From Sepioteuthis lessoniana (lineage: Eukaryota > Mollusca > Cephalopoda > Myopsida > Loliginidae): a DNA stretch of 64,000 bases. The notes below the pieces were generated by a model, which was given only the letters and a program-made list of their open reading frames with translations, made no database searches and was not told the DNA's origin. Of this stretch, positions 63,945 through 64,000 are shown piece after piece (the first letter of the stretch is position 1; every line of letters starts with the position of its first letter). The position numbers and the translations under genes are program-made. Location of the stretch: positions 56,707,650 through 56,771,649 of the forward strand of contig OY757939.1 of NCBI GenBank assembly GCA_963585895.1, read 5' to 3'.

Positions 63945-64000
63945 TATGTACAAACAAAATCTTGCATTAAATAACCTACAAGAGTTGATATATCATAAAA

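Larger units (their letters stand above)
62648..64000 (+). mobile_element. D-element interrupted by mariner
   Basis: Head 62648-62860 ('AAAGCGTGTGGTCTACTCGA', 'CAATTACTCCCAGGTTCGCA'), tail-array units to 63056, mariner at 63059-63944, then the D 3' end 'CTTGCATTAAATAACCTACA' at 63960-64000. Confidence 0.85.

Overview
The window is eukaryotic, AT-rich, intron/intergenic-type DNA made almost entirely of transposable elements and simple repeats. I find no host protein-coding gene that I would defend and no bacterial-style operon, CRISPR array or phage. The mixture of tRNA-derived SINEs, internally deleted mariner elements, RTE-like LINE tails ending in ATG/ATC triplets, a second LINE that looks R2/NeSL-like (restriction-like endonuclease type), Penelope-like pieces and very long purine tracts resembles cephalopod (octopus-type) genomes. 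That assignment rests on recalled family resemblance, not on a search.

Families are named here for convenience. SINE-A, -B, -C and -E are tRNA-headed SINEs. The D-element is a longer composite repeat: a conserved head of about 230 bp, a variable array of about 60-90 bp units, and a 3' tail that SINE-C also carries. 'RLE-LINE' is the R2-like retrotransposon and 'RTE-LINE' the RTE-like one. LTR-alpha, -beta and -gamma are three solo-LTR families. HHR means a hammerhead-ribozyme-like motif, usually linked to Penelope-like elements (PLEs).

Layout. 0-5 kb: a decayed RLE-LINE, a hammerhead-like motif and a nested set of duplicated blocks. 6-12 kb: SINE-A, D-element, an RTE-LINE split by an LTR-alpha copy, and a purine minisatellite. 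13-18 kb: a four-block CTT array, a D-element, an inverted pair of HHR/PLE segments, LTR-beta, RTE-LINE, a clean LTR-alpha solo LTR and a transposase N-terminal fragment. 18-22 kb: microsatellites and a 1.3 kb polypurine tract. 22-27 kb: a clean LTR-gamma solo LTR, RLE-LINE, HHR/PLE, RTE-LINE and a PLE fragment with a GIY-YIG endonuclease frame between inverted arms. 28-33 kb: an internally deleted mariner and several D-elements. 33-38 kb: SINE-C, RLE-LINE with an embedded SINE-B, minisatellite and D-element. 38-41 kb: a three-unit tandem repeat and an unexplained GC-rich segment with stacked tetraloop hairpins. 41-48 kb: purine tracts, a SINE-C split by an RTE-LINE, a transposase C-terminal fragment. 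49-54 kb: several RLE-LINE pieces, one split by an LTR-beta solo LTR with a target duplication. 54-56 kb: a palindrome of about 1.45 kb. 56-64 kb: RLE-LINE with SINE-B at the same site as at 34.8 kb, a 2 kb RLE-LINE reverse-transcriptase region, LTR-beta, and a second deleted mariner nested in a D-element.

There is no evidence of genes working together. What the window records is the order of insertions. The clearest signals are nested insertions with readable target duplications, two mariners that share one internal deletion, two LINE copies that share one SINE insertion site, the hammerhead-like motifs, and the structured segment near 39.15 kb.
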